Below, piece by piece: positions 7,401-16,862 of a DNA stretch of 64,000 bases; positions within the stretch are counted from its first letter, which is position 1, and the number at the start of each line of letters is the position of its first letter. The stretch is taken from assembly GCA_016296505.1 (NCBI GenBank), contig JAEDJD010000007.1:1-64000 (forward strand), written 5' to 3'. Made by a program: the position numbers and the translations under genes. The DNA comes from Oscillospiraceae bacterium. Lineage in GTDB: Bacteria; Bacillota; Clostridia; Oscillospirales; Ruminococcaceae. The notes under the pieces are model-generated. The model saw only the letters and a program-made list of their open reading frames with translations. It was not told the origin of the DNA and ran no database searches.

Positions 7401-9263
7401 TCAGCTATCGGGCAGTTCCTGAATCAGCGCATAGAGCTGATCTGCGATTTCGCGTCGAACGCCTGCCGTTTTCGCAAGCTGCTCTGGTGTTGCTGCCTTG
7501 AGCTGTGCACGGGTTTTATACGTCAGCAAAAGCTTTTGCGCCTTCTTTTCGCCAATTCCCGATATTTGTGTAAGCGTCAGCGCATAGCTGGATTTCCGAT
7601 GTTTGGTTTTCATGTACGTGATCGCGTAGCGGTGCACTTCATCCTGAATGCGCGTCAGCAGCGCAAATGCCGCCTGCTTTTCACGTACAGCGATCTCTCC
7701 GCCATTTGTTGCAATCGCACGCGTCCGGTGCTTCTGATCCTTGACCATGCCGAACAATGGAATATTGAGTCCCATCTCAGCAAGAACAGGTGCAATCGCG
7801 CCGACGTGCGTACTGCCGCCGTCAAGCAAAATCAGATCCGGCAGAACGCCGAATTCATTGACGGCTTTCGCTGCGTCATTGGTTTCCGCCTGCGCCTTGA
7901 AATATTCCTCAAACCGCCTGCGAAGTACCTCCTGTATCGCAGCATAGTCGTTTTGACCCATCTGATCCTTGATTGAAAAGCGACGATATGCGTTCTTCAA
8001 GGGTCTGCCGTTTTCAAAGACGACCATTCCTGCGACCATCGCAGCAGAGGATAGATTCGAGATATCATAGGATTCGATACGAACAGGCGGCTTTTCGAGC
8101 CCGAGCGCTCTTGCAAGCTCCTCAAGCGCAAGCAATTCTCTGCCGGTTCTGCCCATTTTGATCGAGAGCTTTTCTCCTGCATTGCTCTTGGCTTTCAGAA
8201 CAAGACGGTGTCTTGCACCGCGCACTGGCTGTTCAATAGAGACCGTGTGACCGGCACGCTCCGCAAGCATCGTTGCAAGCAGCTCTGTTTCCGCCGGAAG
8301 CTGTTCGACCAGAACTGTTTTCGGCAGATCACCGCCAGATCTTGTACTATAGTATTGCGGCAGAAAATCATCGAGTGGACGCTCAGAAAGCGCGTCTGAA
8401 GAAATCGAAAACGTATTCTGATCGTACAGTCTGCCGTCACGATAAAATAGTACGGCAATGACAGTCGTATCATTTGATTTTGCAATTCCGATGACATCGG
8501 TATCGGCAGTGACAGCGTCCATGATATCCTGTTTTTCACCGGCACTGCGAATCGCCGCAATACGATCGCGCAGACGGGCTGCCTCCTCGAAATCGAGCCG
8601 ATCGGCTGCGGAACGCATCCGTTCTTCGAGTGCCGTAATTGTATGATCGCCGCCGTTTTTGATAAAGCGTACAGCGTCGCTGACAGTTTCATTGTAAGCT
8701 TCTTCGCTGATGTCTCCCTTACAAACGCCCATACATTGTCCGATATGATAATACAGACAGGGACGCTCTCTCCGGAAGCTCTCCGGGAACTGCCGATTGC
8801 AGGTCGGCAGCTGAAACATACGATTGACCGCATTGACAGTCTGCCTTGCGGTAAAGCCACTCATGTACGGACCGAGATACGTTCCTTCGGCATCGGTATG
8901 AAGCTCTGCCGTAATCCGCGCATAGGGCGGCGGCGAAATTTTAATATAATGATAGCCCTTGTCATCCTTCAGCAGAATATTATAGCGCGGCTTATGCTGC
9001 TTAATGAGCGAACATTCCAACACCAACGCCTCGTATTCCGACGCAGTGACAATAAAATCATAGTCATATACCTGCGAAACCATCTGTGCCGTTTTGGGCG
9101 TATGATCAGGATGATCCCGAAAATAGCTTGTAACGCGATTGCGAAGGTTTTTTGCCTTACCGATATAGATGATTTTTTCCTGCGCGTTTTTCATAATATA
9201 CACGCCCGGCTCGGTTGTTAATGCGGCAGTTTTCCGTTGCAAATAGGGTAATCTCGGATTCAT
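7401..9263 (-). CDS. uvrC: UvrABC excinuclease subunit C
   Basis: Makes the 3' and 5' incisions around DNA lesions in nucleotide excision repair. The 620-residue protein shows an N-terminal GIY-YIG nuclease domain (PGVYIMKN...IYIGKAKNLRNRV, about residues 17-95) and a UVR motif (LDFEEAARLRDRI, around residue 220). A C-terminal RNase H-like endonuclease domain follows (ESYDISN, LLDGGSTHV, about 370-540), then helix-hairpin-helix repeats. Its ATG overlaps the TGA of the preceding membrane-protein gene (ATGA), so translation is coupled. Confidence 0.97.
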   Translation of the reverse strand: MNPRLPYLQRKTAALTTEPGVYIMKNAQEKIIYIGKAKNLRNRVTSYFRDHPDHTPKTAQMVSQVYDYDFIVTASEYEALVLECSLIKQHKPRYNILLKDDKGYHYIKISPPPYARITAELHTDAEGTYLGPYMSGFTARQTVNAVNRMFQLPTCNRQFPESFRRERPCLYYHIGQCMGVCKGDISEEAYNETVSDAVRFIKNGGDHTITALEERMRSAADRLDFEEAARLRDRIAAIRSAGEKQDIMDAVTADTDVIGIAKSNDTTVIAVLFYRDGRLYDQNTFSISSDALSERPLDDFLPQYYSTRSGGDLPKTVLVEQLPAETELLATMLAERAGHTVSIEQPVRGARHRLVLKAKSNAGEKLSIKMGRTGRELLALEELARALGLEKPPVRIESYDISNLSSAAMVAGMVVFENGRPLKNAYRRFSIKDQMGQNDYAAIQEVLRRRFEEYFKAQAETNDAAKAVNEFGVLPDLILLDGGSTHVGAIAPVLAEMGLNIPLFGMVKDQKHRTRAIATNGGEIAVREKQAAFALLTRIQDEVHRYAITYMKTKHRKSSYALTLTQISGIGEKKAQKLLLTYKTRAQLKAATPEQLAKTAGVRREIADQLYALIQELPDS

Positions 9264-10204
9264 TCCGCGTCATCATCCTCTCCGGCAACGTCTGCCAGCG
9301 CGTCTTCATCCACATCCTCGTATGCATCGTCATCCGCATCGCCGAATTCGTATTCAAATGTCTCATCCTTATCTGTCAGAATCAACTGCTCTTGGCTTGT
9401 CAGATCCTCTGCAAAGCGTTTTGCCGATTGGAGAATTGTCTTCTTTTCCTTGACGGGCTTATCAATCATGGTTGGCGTATCGGCAAAAAGCGTTGATCCA
9501 AAGTTCTGTACCTTTGCCTGACTGCCATAGCAGTCAACCTCAATTTCCTCAAGCCGAAGCTGATGTTCCATTGCTGTAAAAAAGAATATATAAGCAAATG
9601 CATTGAGCAGAATGCTCGCGTATACGCGATAACCTGCTATGCCAAACAGCATTCCTCCCAGAACGATACAGGTTGTGATTCCGACAATCCACTGCAAACG
9701 CTTGTTCTGAGGATCAAGCGTCAGCAGAGAAAAGGATACGCCGGCAGAAAATAGAACGTGCGCGATAATCACGCCAAGTGACAAACCATTGTATGAATCG
9801 AATGGCAGCAACCGAAATTCCAGCAACATCAGGATAATTTCTATTATAATATAGGAAAACAGCAGAAATTTCATCGCTTTTCGCGCTCGAACAAGCCGAT
9901 CGAGCCAGATCACGCTAATTGAAAACAGCAGAAATGCCGCTGTTTCCACGGTATAGGCAATAATCTCAAACGGAATGGAATAATTGCCCTTGTTCGCGAG
10001 GGAATAGTAGTAGATCAGACAGATAACGATAAATGCGATAAACAGGATATTGGCAATTCTTCCAAATCGCATACAATCCATAAGCGTATACTTGCGCGGA
10101 CCGCGCGCCTCACGGATATCCTCAAGCGTGCGTCGCTGCTTTTTCTGCTTTTCCGCAGACTGCTCCGTTTGTTTCTGGTTTACCACAGCTCGATTTTTTG
10201 CCAT
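9260..10204 (-). CDS. Multi-pass membrane protein with acidic C-terminal tail, unknown function
   Basis: The 314-residue protein has a basic, Q/K-rich N-terminus (residues 1-45) and about six hydrophobic segments between residues 50 and 220. A cytoplasmic-looking region follows, ending in a strongly acidic tail (FGDADDDAYEDVDEDA...GEDDDAE). The tail resembles in composition the acidic tail of the glycosyltransferase at 21031-22809. It overlaps uvrC by four bases and follows purD by 36 bases on the same strand. No family is recognised. Confidence 0.75.
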   Translation of the reverse strand: MAKNRAVVNQKQTEQSAEKQKKQRRTLEDIREARGPRKYTLMDCMRFGRIANILFIAFIVICLIYYYSLANKGNYSIPFEIIAYTVETAAFLLFSISVIWLDRLVRARKAMKFLLFSYIIIEIILMLLEFRLLPFDSYNGLSLGVIIAHVLFSAGVSFSLLTLDPQNKRLQWIVGITTCIVLGGMLFGIAGYRVYASILLNAFAYIFFFTAMEHQLRLEEIEVDCYGSQAKVQNFGSTLFADTPTMIDKPVKEKKTILQSAKRFAEDLTSQEQLILTDKDETFEYEFGDADDDAYEDVDEDALADVAGEDDDAE

Positions 10205-10240
10205 GATTGCTATCTCCTATCATTTTCAGAAGAATACGGG

Positions 10241-11524
10241 TTATTTCTTCGCAGCAAGTGCGCGCTGACCAATATCTCTGCGGTAATGAACATTTTCAAA
10301 GCTTACCTGCTCTGCGGCTGCATAGGCGGCGGAAAGCGCGTCGCAGAGCTTATCCGCAGAAGCGGTGATGCCGAGCACTCTGCCGCCTGCGGTCAGGAAT
10401 TCACCGTTCTCGGAAAGTTTTGTTCCAGCGTGATAGACCGCCGCGTCTTGAAGCTGTCCTTTTTCATTCAGACCGGTAATCATTTTACCAGTTTCATATT
10501 TTTCAGGATAACCGCCGCTTGCCTGAATGACGCAGGCACAAGCGCCCTGTTTCCAATAGATCGGCAGATCGCCAAGCTTCTGATTTTCGACCGCGTCCAT
10601 AATATCCAGCAGATCGGTTTCCAGCATCGGCAGAACGACCTGCGTTTCCGGATCGCCGAAGCGGCAGTTATATTCAATGACTTTCGGGCCATTCGGCGTC
10701 AGCATCAGACCAAAGTAGAGGCATCCGCGGAAGGTTCTGTTTTCGCCGTTCATCGCGTGCATAGTCGGCAGGAAAATCTCACGCATACACTGCTCTGCGA
10801 TCTCCTTAGTATAATAAGGATTCGGAGAAACCGTACCCATACCGCCTGTATTCTTGCCGCGGTCGCCGTCCAGCGCGCGCTTATGATCCATCGAAGAAAT
10901 CATCGGTGCAACGCTCTCGCCGTCCGTAAATGCCAGCACAGATACCTCCGGCCCGGTCAGGAATTCTTCAACTACAAGCTGCGAGCCGCTTTCACCGAAA
11001 ATTTTATCTTCCATAATCGAGCGAACCGCATTGATTGCTTCCTGTTCAGTCTGCGCGATGATAACGCCCTTTCCGAGTGCAAGACCATCCGCCTTTACAA
11101 CGGTCGGATACGTATCCTGCGCCTTGATATATTGAATCGCGGCTTCCGCTTCCTGAAAGACCTCATATTTTGCGGTCGGGATGCCGTATTTCTTCATGAG
11201 GTTTTTCGAGAACACCTTGCTGCCCTCAATGATTGCGGCAGCCTTAGACGGTCCGAATACCTTGAAGCCGTTTTCGCGCATCAAATCAGCCATACCGAGC
11301 ACAAGCGGATCATCCGGCGCAACAAAAACCCAATCCACAGCAAGCTTTTGGGCAAGCGCCAGCATACCGTCAAGATCGGTGGCTTTTACCGGAAAGCACT
11401 CGGCATATTTTGCAATGCCGCCGTTACCCGGTGCGCAGTAGAGCGCGGTGACAAGCGGAGATTCACTGAGCTTCATGATAATGGCGTGCTCTCTGCCTCC
11501 GCCGCCGACTACTAATACTTTCAT
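10241..11524 (-). CDS. purD: Phosphoribosylamine-glycine ligase (GAR synthetase)
   Basis: Joins glycine to phosphoribosylamine with ATP, the second step of purine synthesis. The 427-residue protein has the N-terminal MKVLVVGGGGREHAI signature and the ATP-grasp region (VVKADGLALGKGVI). It also has TGGMGTVSPNPYY and the ECRFGDPE-type motif (NCRFGDPETQ). The start at 11524 is preferred over an upstream ATG at 11572, because the family begins with MKVLVVG and AAGGA lies just upstream. It is the last purine gene of the cluster. Confidence 0.96.
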   Translation of the reverse strand: MKVLVVGGGGREHAIIMKLSESPLVTALYCAPGNGGIAKYAECFPVKATDLDGMLALAQKLAVDWVFVAPDDPLVLGMADLMRENGFKVFGPSKAAAIIEGSKVFSKNLMKKYGIPTAKYEVFQEAEAAIQYIKAQDTYPTVVKADGLALGKGVIIAQTEQEAINAVRSIMEDKIFGESGSQLVVEEFLTGPEVSVLAFTDGESVAPMISSMDHKRALDGDRGKNTGGMGTVSPNPYYTKEIAEQCMREIFLPTMHAMNGENRTFRGCLYFGLMLTPNGPKVIEYNCRFGDPETQVVLPMLETDLLDIMDAVENQKLGDLPIYWKQGACACVIQASGGYPEKYETGKMITGLNEKGQLQDAAVYHAGTKLSENGEFLTAGGRVLGITASADKLCDALSAAYAAAEQVSFENVHYRRDIGQRALAAKK

Positions 11525-11568
11525 CTTTTTGAATTCCTTTCGGTTTTTATCGGGATTCGTTTCTGCCG

Positions 11569-12132
11569 TCACAGGGAATCCGCCAGCATCTCCGGCGTCA
11601 GCTCACGGATTTCGCAGAAGTGAATCTTTTTCAGCGAGGGCTGATTCATCAGTGCGCGCATAATGCCGCCGTGACAGACAATCAGCAGCTTATGGATATC
11701 ATCGCGCTCCAGATACGGTTTGATCGCTGTCAGAGCACGTTTACGCATCTGCGCATGAGTTTCCCAGTATGGATATTTGTCCTCCGGTTTATGGACGCCG
11801 CCGTTTGCCTTGTATTCATCCCAAGCTTCCTTGATTTCGGTATGCGAGGGCGCAGAATAGTCTATGCGCGGCAGCCACTCAAAAATACCGACCGCAACAT
11901 CAATCGGGCTGTCAATTTGCCGCGAGACAATCGCCGCCGTTTGCAGCGCGCGCGGATATGGGGAGGCAACGATCAGATCGACATCCTGAATACGGCTATC
12001 CATTGCGGCTTCCTCCGCCTGCCGGATGCCATCGGGCTTAAGCTGTCCAAGCTCTGCGCCCATGCCCGGCAGTCCAAGCGCCGTTGTGTCACGGTAGGTT
12101 GGCTCACCGTGACGCATCAAGTATACGGTCAT
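11569..12132 (-). CDS. Histidine phosphatase superfamily protein (phosphoglycerate mutase-like)
   Basis: The 187-residue protein has the catalytic motif LMRHGEPTY near its N-terminus and the second catalytic histidine in CHGGIMRAL, as in small-molecule phosphatases of the RHG family. The start at 12132 follows AGGAGG and places MTVYLMRHGE at the N-terminus. It lies within the purine operon between purH and purD, so a role in nucleotide or sugar-phosphate metabolism is possible. Cobalamin-related alpha-ribazole phosphatase activity is an alternative, and the substrate is unknown. Confidence 0.88.
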   Translation of the reverse strand: MTVYLMRHGEPTYRDTTALGLPGMGAELGQLKPDGIRQAEEAAMDSRIQDVDLIVASPYPRALQTAAIVSRQIDSPIDVAVGIFEWLPRIDYSAPSHTEIKEAWDEYKANGGVHKPEDKYPYWETHAQMRKRALTAIKPYLERDDIHKLLIVCHGGIMRALMNQPSLKKIHFCEIRELTPEMLADSL

Positions 12133-12260
12133 TGCCAGGTCCTCCTGCTGTCTGAATCTGCACCTGCACCGAATGGTGTATCGTGAGAAAACGCGCCGCC
12201 GCACCCCCGCCAGAAAAATCAGGTTTTCCGGCAGGGAGGCGAAGCCGCATGATAAATCGC

Positions 12261-13445
12261 TTAGTGATGGAACAGTCTCAGTCCGCAGAACGCCATCGCG
12301 ATGCCATATTTATCGCACTGCTCGATTACAATATCATCACGAATCGAGCCGCCCGGCTCAACGATATACTTGACGCCGCTCTTATATGCACGGTCGATGT
12401 TATCCGGGAACGGGAAGAATGCGTCCGAGCCGAGGCAGACATCGGTATTCTGAGCAATCCACGCCTGACGCTCCTCTTTTGTAAATACAGGCGGTTTTTC
12501 GGTAAATACGCGCTCCCATTCGCCATCAGCGAGAATATCCATATAATCCTCACCGATATAGAGGTCGATCGCATTGTCGCGGTCGGGGCGCTTGATGTCA
12601 TCGCGGAACGGCAGATTCAGAACCTGCGGTGCCTGTCTAAGCCACCAGTTATCCGCCTTTGTACCGGCAAGTCTGGTGCAGTGAATTCTAGACTGCTGAC
12701 CCGCGCCAATACCGATTGCCTGACCATCCTTCACATAGCAAACAGAGTTTGACTGCGTATATTTCAGGGTAATGAGCGAGATGATGAGATCAAATTTCTT
12801 ATCATCCGGAATCTCCTTATTTGCGGTAACAAGATTGGAAAGCATGGTTTCTTCGTTGATTGCAAGATCGTTTCTACCCTGCTCAAAGGTCACGCCGAAC
12901 ACTTCCTTATGCTCGACCTTCGGCGGCTCATAATTCGGGTCAATCTGCACGATATTATAATTGCCCTTGCGCTTGGTTTTGAGAATCGCAAGCGCTTCCT
13001 CAGAATAACCCGGCGCAATGATACCGTCAGAGACTTCGCGTGCAATCAGCGTTGCCGTAATCGCGTCACACTCATCAGAAAGCGAAATCCAATCGCCGAA
13101 GCTGGACATTCTATCCGCGCCTCTCGCTCTTGCATAGGCGCAGGCGAGCGGAGAAAGCTCACCCAGATCATCGACAAAATAGATTTTCTTCAGCGTATCA
13201 GAAAGCGGTCTGCCGATTGCGGCGCCTGCCGGAGAAACGTGTTTGAATGAGGTAGCAGCCGGCATACCGGTCGCAGCCTTCAATTCGCGGACAAGCTGCC
13301 AGCCGTTGAAGGCGTCCAGCAGATTGATATAGCCCGGATTACCTGAAAGCACCGTGATCGGGAGCGCACTGCCGTCATTCATATAAATTCGTGCAGGCTT
13401 CTGGTTCGGATTGCATCCGTATTTCAAAAGACGTTCATTTTCCAT
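12261..13445 (-). CDS. purH: AICAR transformylase (purH C-terminal-type domain only)
   Basis: Transfers a formyl group from 10-formyl-THF to AICAR to make FAICAR. The 394-residue protein begins with ENERLLKYGCNPNQKPA and contains KHVSPAGAAIG and TQSNSVCYVKDGQAIGIGAGQQSR, the transformylase signatures. The N-terminal IMP cyclohydrolase domain of ordinary bifunctional PurH (about 200 residues) is absent; that activity is supplied by the neighbouring purO-type gene. The start at 13445 has AAAGGA upstream, whereas an in-frame ATG at 13481 lacks one. Confidence 0.93.
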   Translation of the reverse strand: MENERLLKYGCNPNQKPARIYMNDGSALPITVLSGNPGYINLLDAFNGWQLVRELKAATGMPAATSFKHVSPAGAAIGRPLSDTLKKIYFVDDLGELSPLACAYARARGADRMSSFGDWISLSDECDAITATLIAREVSDGIIAPGYSEEALAILKTKRKGNYNIVQIDPNYEPPKVEHKEVFGVTFEQGRNDLAINEETMLSNLVTANKEIPDDKKFDLIISLITLKYTQSNSVCYVKDGQAIGIGAGQQSRIHCTRLAGTKADNWWLRQAPQVLNLPFRDDIKRPDRDNAIDLYIGEDYMDILADGEWERVFTEKPPVFTKEERQAWIAQNTDVCLGSDAFFPFPDNIDRAYKSGVKYIVEPGGSIRDDIVIEQCDKYGIAMAFCGLRLFHH

Positions 13446-13501
13446 GATTGAATTCCTTTCCGGCGGCTTCGCCGCATACAAATATCATTCAGCACATCGA
13501 A

Positions 13502-14218
13502 TTAGTTGGAATAGCGATTGAGGATTCTGGTATCCGTGCTCTGATTCTCCGGATTGATATAACGGACGAACAGAGAAATTTTGTTATCCGGATTCAGATT
13601 ATCCCAAAGAAGCTTCGTAAATTCGTCGATATCATCGGGAATCGAAACCAGCTTCGGCTCGCCGGTAAAGCTTGGCAGCGGATTGCCGTCGCCGACATAG
13701 GTGTGGATGAAATGGCCCTGACCGACAAGCGGATTTTCATAGGTATAGGTAAAGCGCTGACAGGAATCGGGATTGCCCTCTGCGCTCTTGAGAATTGAAA
13801 GCGCATAATTGAAGCCGCCCTTTTCGCAGCGGATGATACCGGAAATACGAGGCGTATAATTTGGGGCATCCGGCTCGAACTTACGTGCGCGGAGTCCCTG
13901 CTCAAAGGTAAACTGATGATCGAGCGCGTCGTAGATGGTATCGGTCTGATCGCCGTTGGTAACGATTGTCTTGTTGCCAAGTACGCGTACCGGCGCATAG
14001 ATAATCAGCGAAGGATCGGTACATTTGGATTCGTCATATGCCTGTGTCTTGAGTCCTTCTCCATCCGGAACAAAAATGCGGTTGCGAGAATTCTCACTTC
14101 TTCCCATAATGAAATATGCAGCAACAGCGTGCTTTCCATCTGCCGAGCGTCCAAGGATGATGCCTCTGCCCGGATAACTGTTGTTCTGCAATTCCTGTGC
14201 AAGTGATATCATAGCCAT
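13502..14218 (-). CDS. purO: IMP cyclohydrolase, archaeal PurO type
   Basis: Closes FAICAR to IMP, the last step of de novo purine synthesis. The 238-residue protein has NSYPGRGIILGRSADGKHAV and the GRSxNSRNR run characteristic of PurO-type cyclohydrolases first described in archaea, and unrelated in fold to the PurH N-domain. It sits immediately upstream of the transformylase-only purH, so together they replace bifunctional PurH. The start at 14218 follows AGGAGG with a 9-base spacer. Confidence 0.9.
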   Translation of the reverse strand: MAMISLAQELQNNSYPGRGIILGRSADGKHAVAAYFIMGRSENSRNRIFVPDGEGLKTQAYDESKCTDPSLIIYAPVRVLGNKTIVTNGDQTDTIYDALDHQFTFEQGLRARKFEPDAPNYTPRISGIIRCEKGGFNYALSILKSAEGNPDSCQRFTYTYENPLVGQGHFIHTYVGDGNPLPSFTGEPKLVSIPDDIDEFTKLLWDNLNPDNKISLFVRYINPENQSTDTRILNRYSN

Positions 14219-14283
14219 AATGATTTCCTCCTGAATCCATAATTATTGACAGTGTCTTTGCATGAAAGGCGTATAAGCAGCTT

Positions 14284-14916
14284 TTATTGTGCGATCGAAA
14301 CAATATCGTCCTTAACGGAGAGCTTGTCCTCGCAGAACAGCCGGACCGCCTCCGGCAGAATATGCCATTCCGCCTGTTCCATAACGCGTTTTTGCAGTAT
14401 TTCGGGCGTATCGCCCTGCTCAATTGCAACAGCCTTTTGCAAAATGATCGGACCGCCGTCACAGATCTCCGTTACAAAATGCACGGTTGCGCCTGTGACC
14501 TTGACGCCCTTTTTCAGCGCCGCCTCATGAACATGAAGCCCATAATATCCCTTGCCGCAGAAGCTCGGAATCAGTGCAGGATGTACGTTCATCATCTGAT
14601 TCGGATATGCGCGGCAAATGGTTTCGTCAAGAATGGTCATGAAGCCTGCCTGTACAATCAGATCCGCCTGTTCCTCGCGAAATGCGTCGAGCATTGCAGC
14701 GCTGTAGGCTGCGGTATCCGGATAATCCTTCCGTGCAATTACGCGCGTTGAAATATTTGCTTTTTCGGCTCGCTCCAGCGCAAATACGCCGGCTTTTGAA
14801 CTGATGACGCAGGTAATCTCTCCGCCGCCGAGTTCGCCGCGGCCCTGCGCATCAATCAATGCCTGCAAATTGGTGCCGCCGCCGGACACCAGAACAACTA
14901 TTTTTTTGTGTGCCAT
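14284..14916 (-). CDS. purN: Phosphoribosylglycinamide formyltransferase (GAR transformylase 1)
   Basis: Transfers formyl from 10-formyl-THF to GAR. The 210-residue protein has the N-terminal VLVSGGGTNLQALIDA phosphate-binding motif, the catalytic NVHPALIPSF (Asn and His), and the downstream Asp region TGATVHFVTEICDGGPII. The start at 14916 is preceded by GGAGG. It lies between purM and purO in the operon, the usual purM-purN order. Confidence 0.96.
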   Translation of the reverse strand: MAHKKIVVLVSGGGTNLQALIDAQGRGELGGGEITCVISSKAGVFALERAEKANISTRVIARKDYPDTAAYSAAMLDAFREEQADLIVQAGFMTILDETICRAYPNQMMNVHPALIPSFCGKGYYGLHVHEAALKKGVKVTGATVHFVTEICDGGPIILQKAVAIEQGDTPEILQKRVMEQAEWHILPEAVRLFCEDKLSVKDDIVSIAQ

Positions 14917-15001
14917 ATGGCACCTCCGTTATGACAAATTACTCACGATTCCACGGCTCATCACCGTATCCGGCAACATCAAGCCGTTTGCAATCAAGAA
15001 C

Positions 15002-16048
15002 TTATTCGATAATAACGCCCTGATCGCTTTCAATCAACTCACCGAGTACATACGCGTGTTCACCGGCTGCTTCCAGAATCGAAATGGTTTTGTCGACGTC
15101 CTCCGCCGCAACGGATACGATCATGCCGACGCCCATATTAAAGGTATTGAACATATCACGCTCCGGAATATTACCGGTACGTGCAATCAGATCGAAAATC
15201 GGGAGAATCTGCACATTGCTGCGCGGAATCCGTGCAGTAATGCCGTCCGGCAGACTACGCGGAATATTCTCATAGAATCCGCCGCCCGTGATATGGGAAA
15301 TCGCCTTGACATTGACCTGCTCCAGCAGCGAAAGTACCGGCTTCACATAGATTCTGGTTGGCGTCAGCAGGCATTCACCGAGCGTCGTACCGTTCTCGGC
15401 AAAGCGACGCGCAAGATTCTGCTCATTGACCGTAAAAACCTTTCGCACCAGCGAGAAGCCGTTGGAATGCACACCACTCGAAGCAATCGCAATCAGAACG
15501 TCGCCTGCTTTTTGCGAATCGGGCTTGAGGAGCTTTTTACGATCCACAACGCCGACAGTAAAGCCAGCGAGATCATAGTCGTCATCGGGCATCATTCCGG
15601 GATGCTCTGCAGTTTCGCCGCCGATCAGCGCGCAGCCAGCCTGCACACAACCCTCTGCAACGCCTTCCACGATGGTTGCTATTTTTTCAGGATAGTTCTT
15701 GCCGCAGGCGATATAATCGAGGAAGAACAACGGTTTTGCGCCGCAGCAGATCACGTCGTTGACGCACATTGCCACGCAGTCAATACCGATTGTATTATGC
15801 TGATTCAGCAGCATTGCGATTTTGAGCTTTGTACCAACGCCGTCCGTACCGGAAACCAGAACCGGCTCTTCCATTCCCTTCAGATCGGGTAGGAACAGAC
15901 CGCCAAAACCGCCGATGCTGTCGATCGCGCCAGCTGTTTGGGTTCTTGCAACGTGCTTTTTCATCAATTCAACAGCCTTGTAGCCAGCGGTAACATCTAC
16001 GCCAGCTTTTGCATAGCTCTCAGAAAAACTATTTTTTTCGTTTGCCAT
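15002..16048 (-). CDS. purM: Phosphoribosylformylglycinamidine cyclo-ligase (AIR synthetase)
   Basis: ATP-dependent ring closure of FGAM to AIR. The 348-residue protein starts SFSESYAKAGVDVTAGYKAVELMKKHV and has LVSGTDGVGTKLKIA, the DCVAMCVNDV motif and SGVHSNGFSLVRKV, all typical of PurM. The start at 16048 has AAGGAG upstream. It follows the damaged metallo-hydrolase gene and precedes purN. Confidence 0.97.
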   Translation of the reverse strand: MANEKNSFSESYAKAGVDVTAGYKAVELMKKHVARTQTAGAIDSIGGFGGLFLPDLKGMEEPVLVSGTDGVGTKLKIAMLLNQHNTIGIDCVAMCVNDVICCGAKPLFFLDYIACGKNYPEKIATIVEGVAEGCVQAGCALIGGETAEHPGMMPDDDYDLAGFTVGVVDRKKLLKPDSQKAGDVLIAIASSGVHSNGFSLVRKVFTVNEQNLARRFAENGTTLGECLLTPTRIYVKPVLSLLEQVNVKAISHITGGGFYENIPRSLPDGITARIPRSNVQILPIFDLIARTGNIPERDMFNTFNMGVGMIVSVAAEDVDKTISILEAAGEHAYVLGELIESDQGVIIE

Positions 16049-16097
16049 TCAAAAAACTCCTTACTATACGGGCAAAGCTGCCCCTGATTGGTCAAAT

Positions 16098-16825
16098 TCA
16101 CATAAAGAGACTGATACCATATCCGAGAATACAGCAGAGCAACGCGAGCGGAATCAAAAGTAAATACTGTCTGATCATCAGACGATTATATACCGTATCG
16201 CAGATATCGGTTTCAATACCGGCAGCCACTCCCGCACGGAATTCTTCCGGTGCATTTTTGCCGCCAAGCAGCGCGCCATAATGAACCGGAATGACGGTAT
16301 GCGGCTGAATCTGATTGGTCATCTCTGCCGCCTGCCTTGCATTCATCGTATACATTCCGCCGCTGATCGGCAGCATCAGAATATCGCATGGAACAGCACT
16401 GCTTTCCGGCGTAACATCCGTATCGCCGGTAATATAAATACGCGTTTCACCAAGCGTCAGCACATAGCCAACCCAGTTCATCATTTTCATATGCGCGAAC
16501 TTGCCCTTATTATAAGCGGCGATCGTTTCCACCGAAATACCGCAGAGCGTCAGATTCTGTGCGGGCAGAACAGCGACCGGTGCCTTACCGGCACACAGCT
16601 TTACAAGCTTCGCGATACTTTTCGGCGCTGCAATGACGGTATCAGCCTTCAACAGCTTTTTGATATCCTTCGGGGAAAAGTGATCAAAATGCGGATGCGT
16701 AATGAGAATCAGGTCTGCATCATGCGGCGCGTTCGCGATGTTGATTGGATCAATATAAACACCTTTTCGCCGCGGATGCAGATGCTACTATGTGTATTGA
16801 CGCTGATCTGATTGCGTATTTCCCT
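16098..16825 (-). pseudogene. Frameshifted metallo-beta-lactamase-fold hydrolase with C-terminal membrane segment
   Basis: The main frame encodes VYIDPINIANAP, then the zinc motif HPHFDHFS, the GDTDVTPE loop and PVHYGALLGG, all expected of an UPF0173-like metallo-hydrolase. Its own upstream frame hits TAG before any start codon. The missing N-terminus (REIRNQISVNTHSSICIRGEKV) lies in a different frame directly upstream, and the two join near 16753-16765 if one base is restored. No good start codon or ribosome binding site is visible for the N-terminal part. The C-terminus ends with a 20-residue hydrophobic segment, uncommon for this family. It lies inside the purine operon between purF and purM. 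Confidence 0.65.
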
Positions 16826-16862
16826 TGAAAACAGAGCAGTGTGTCTTCCTATGGAATGTTGA

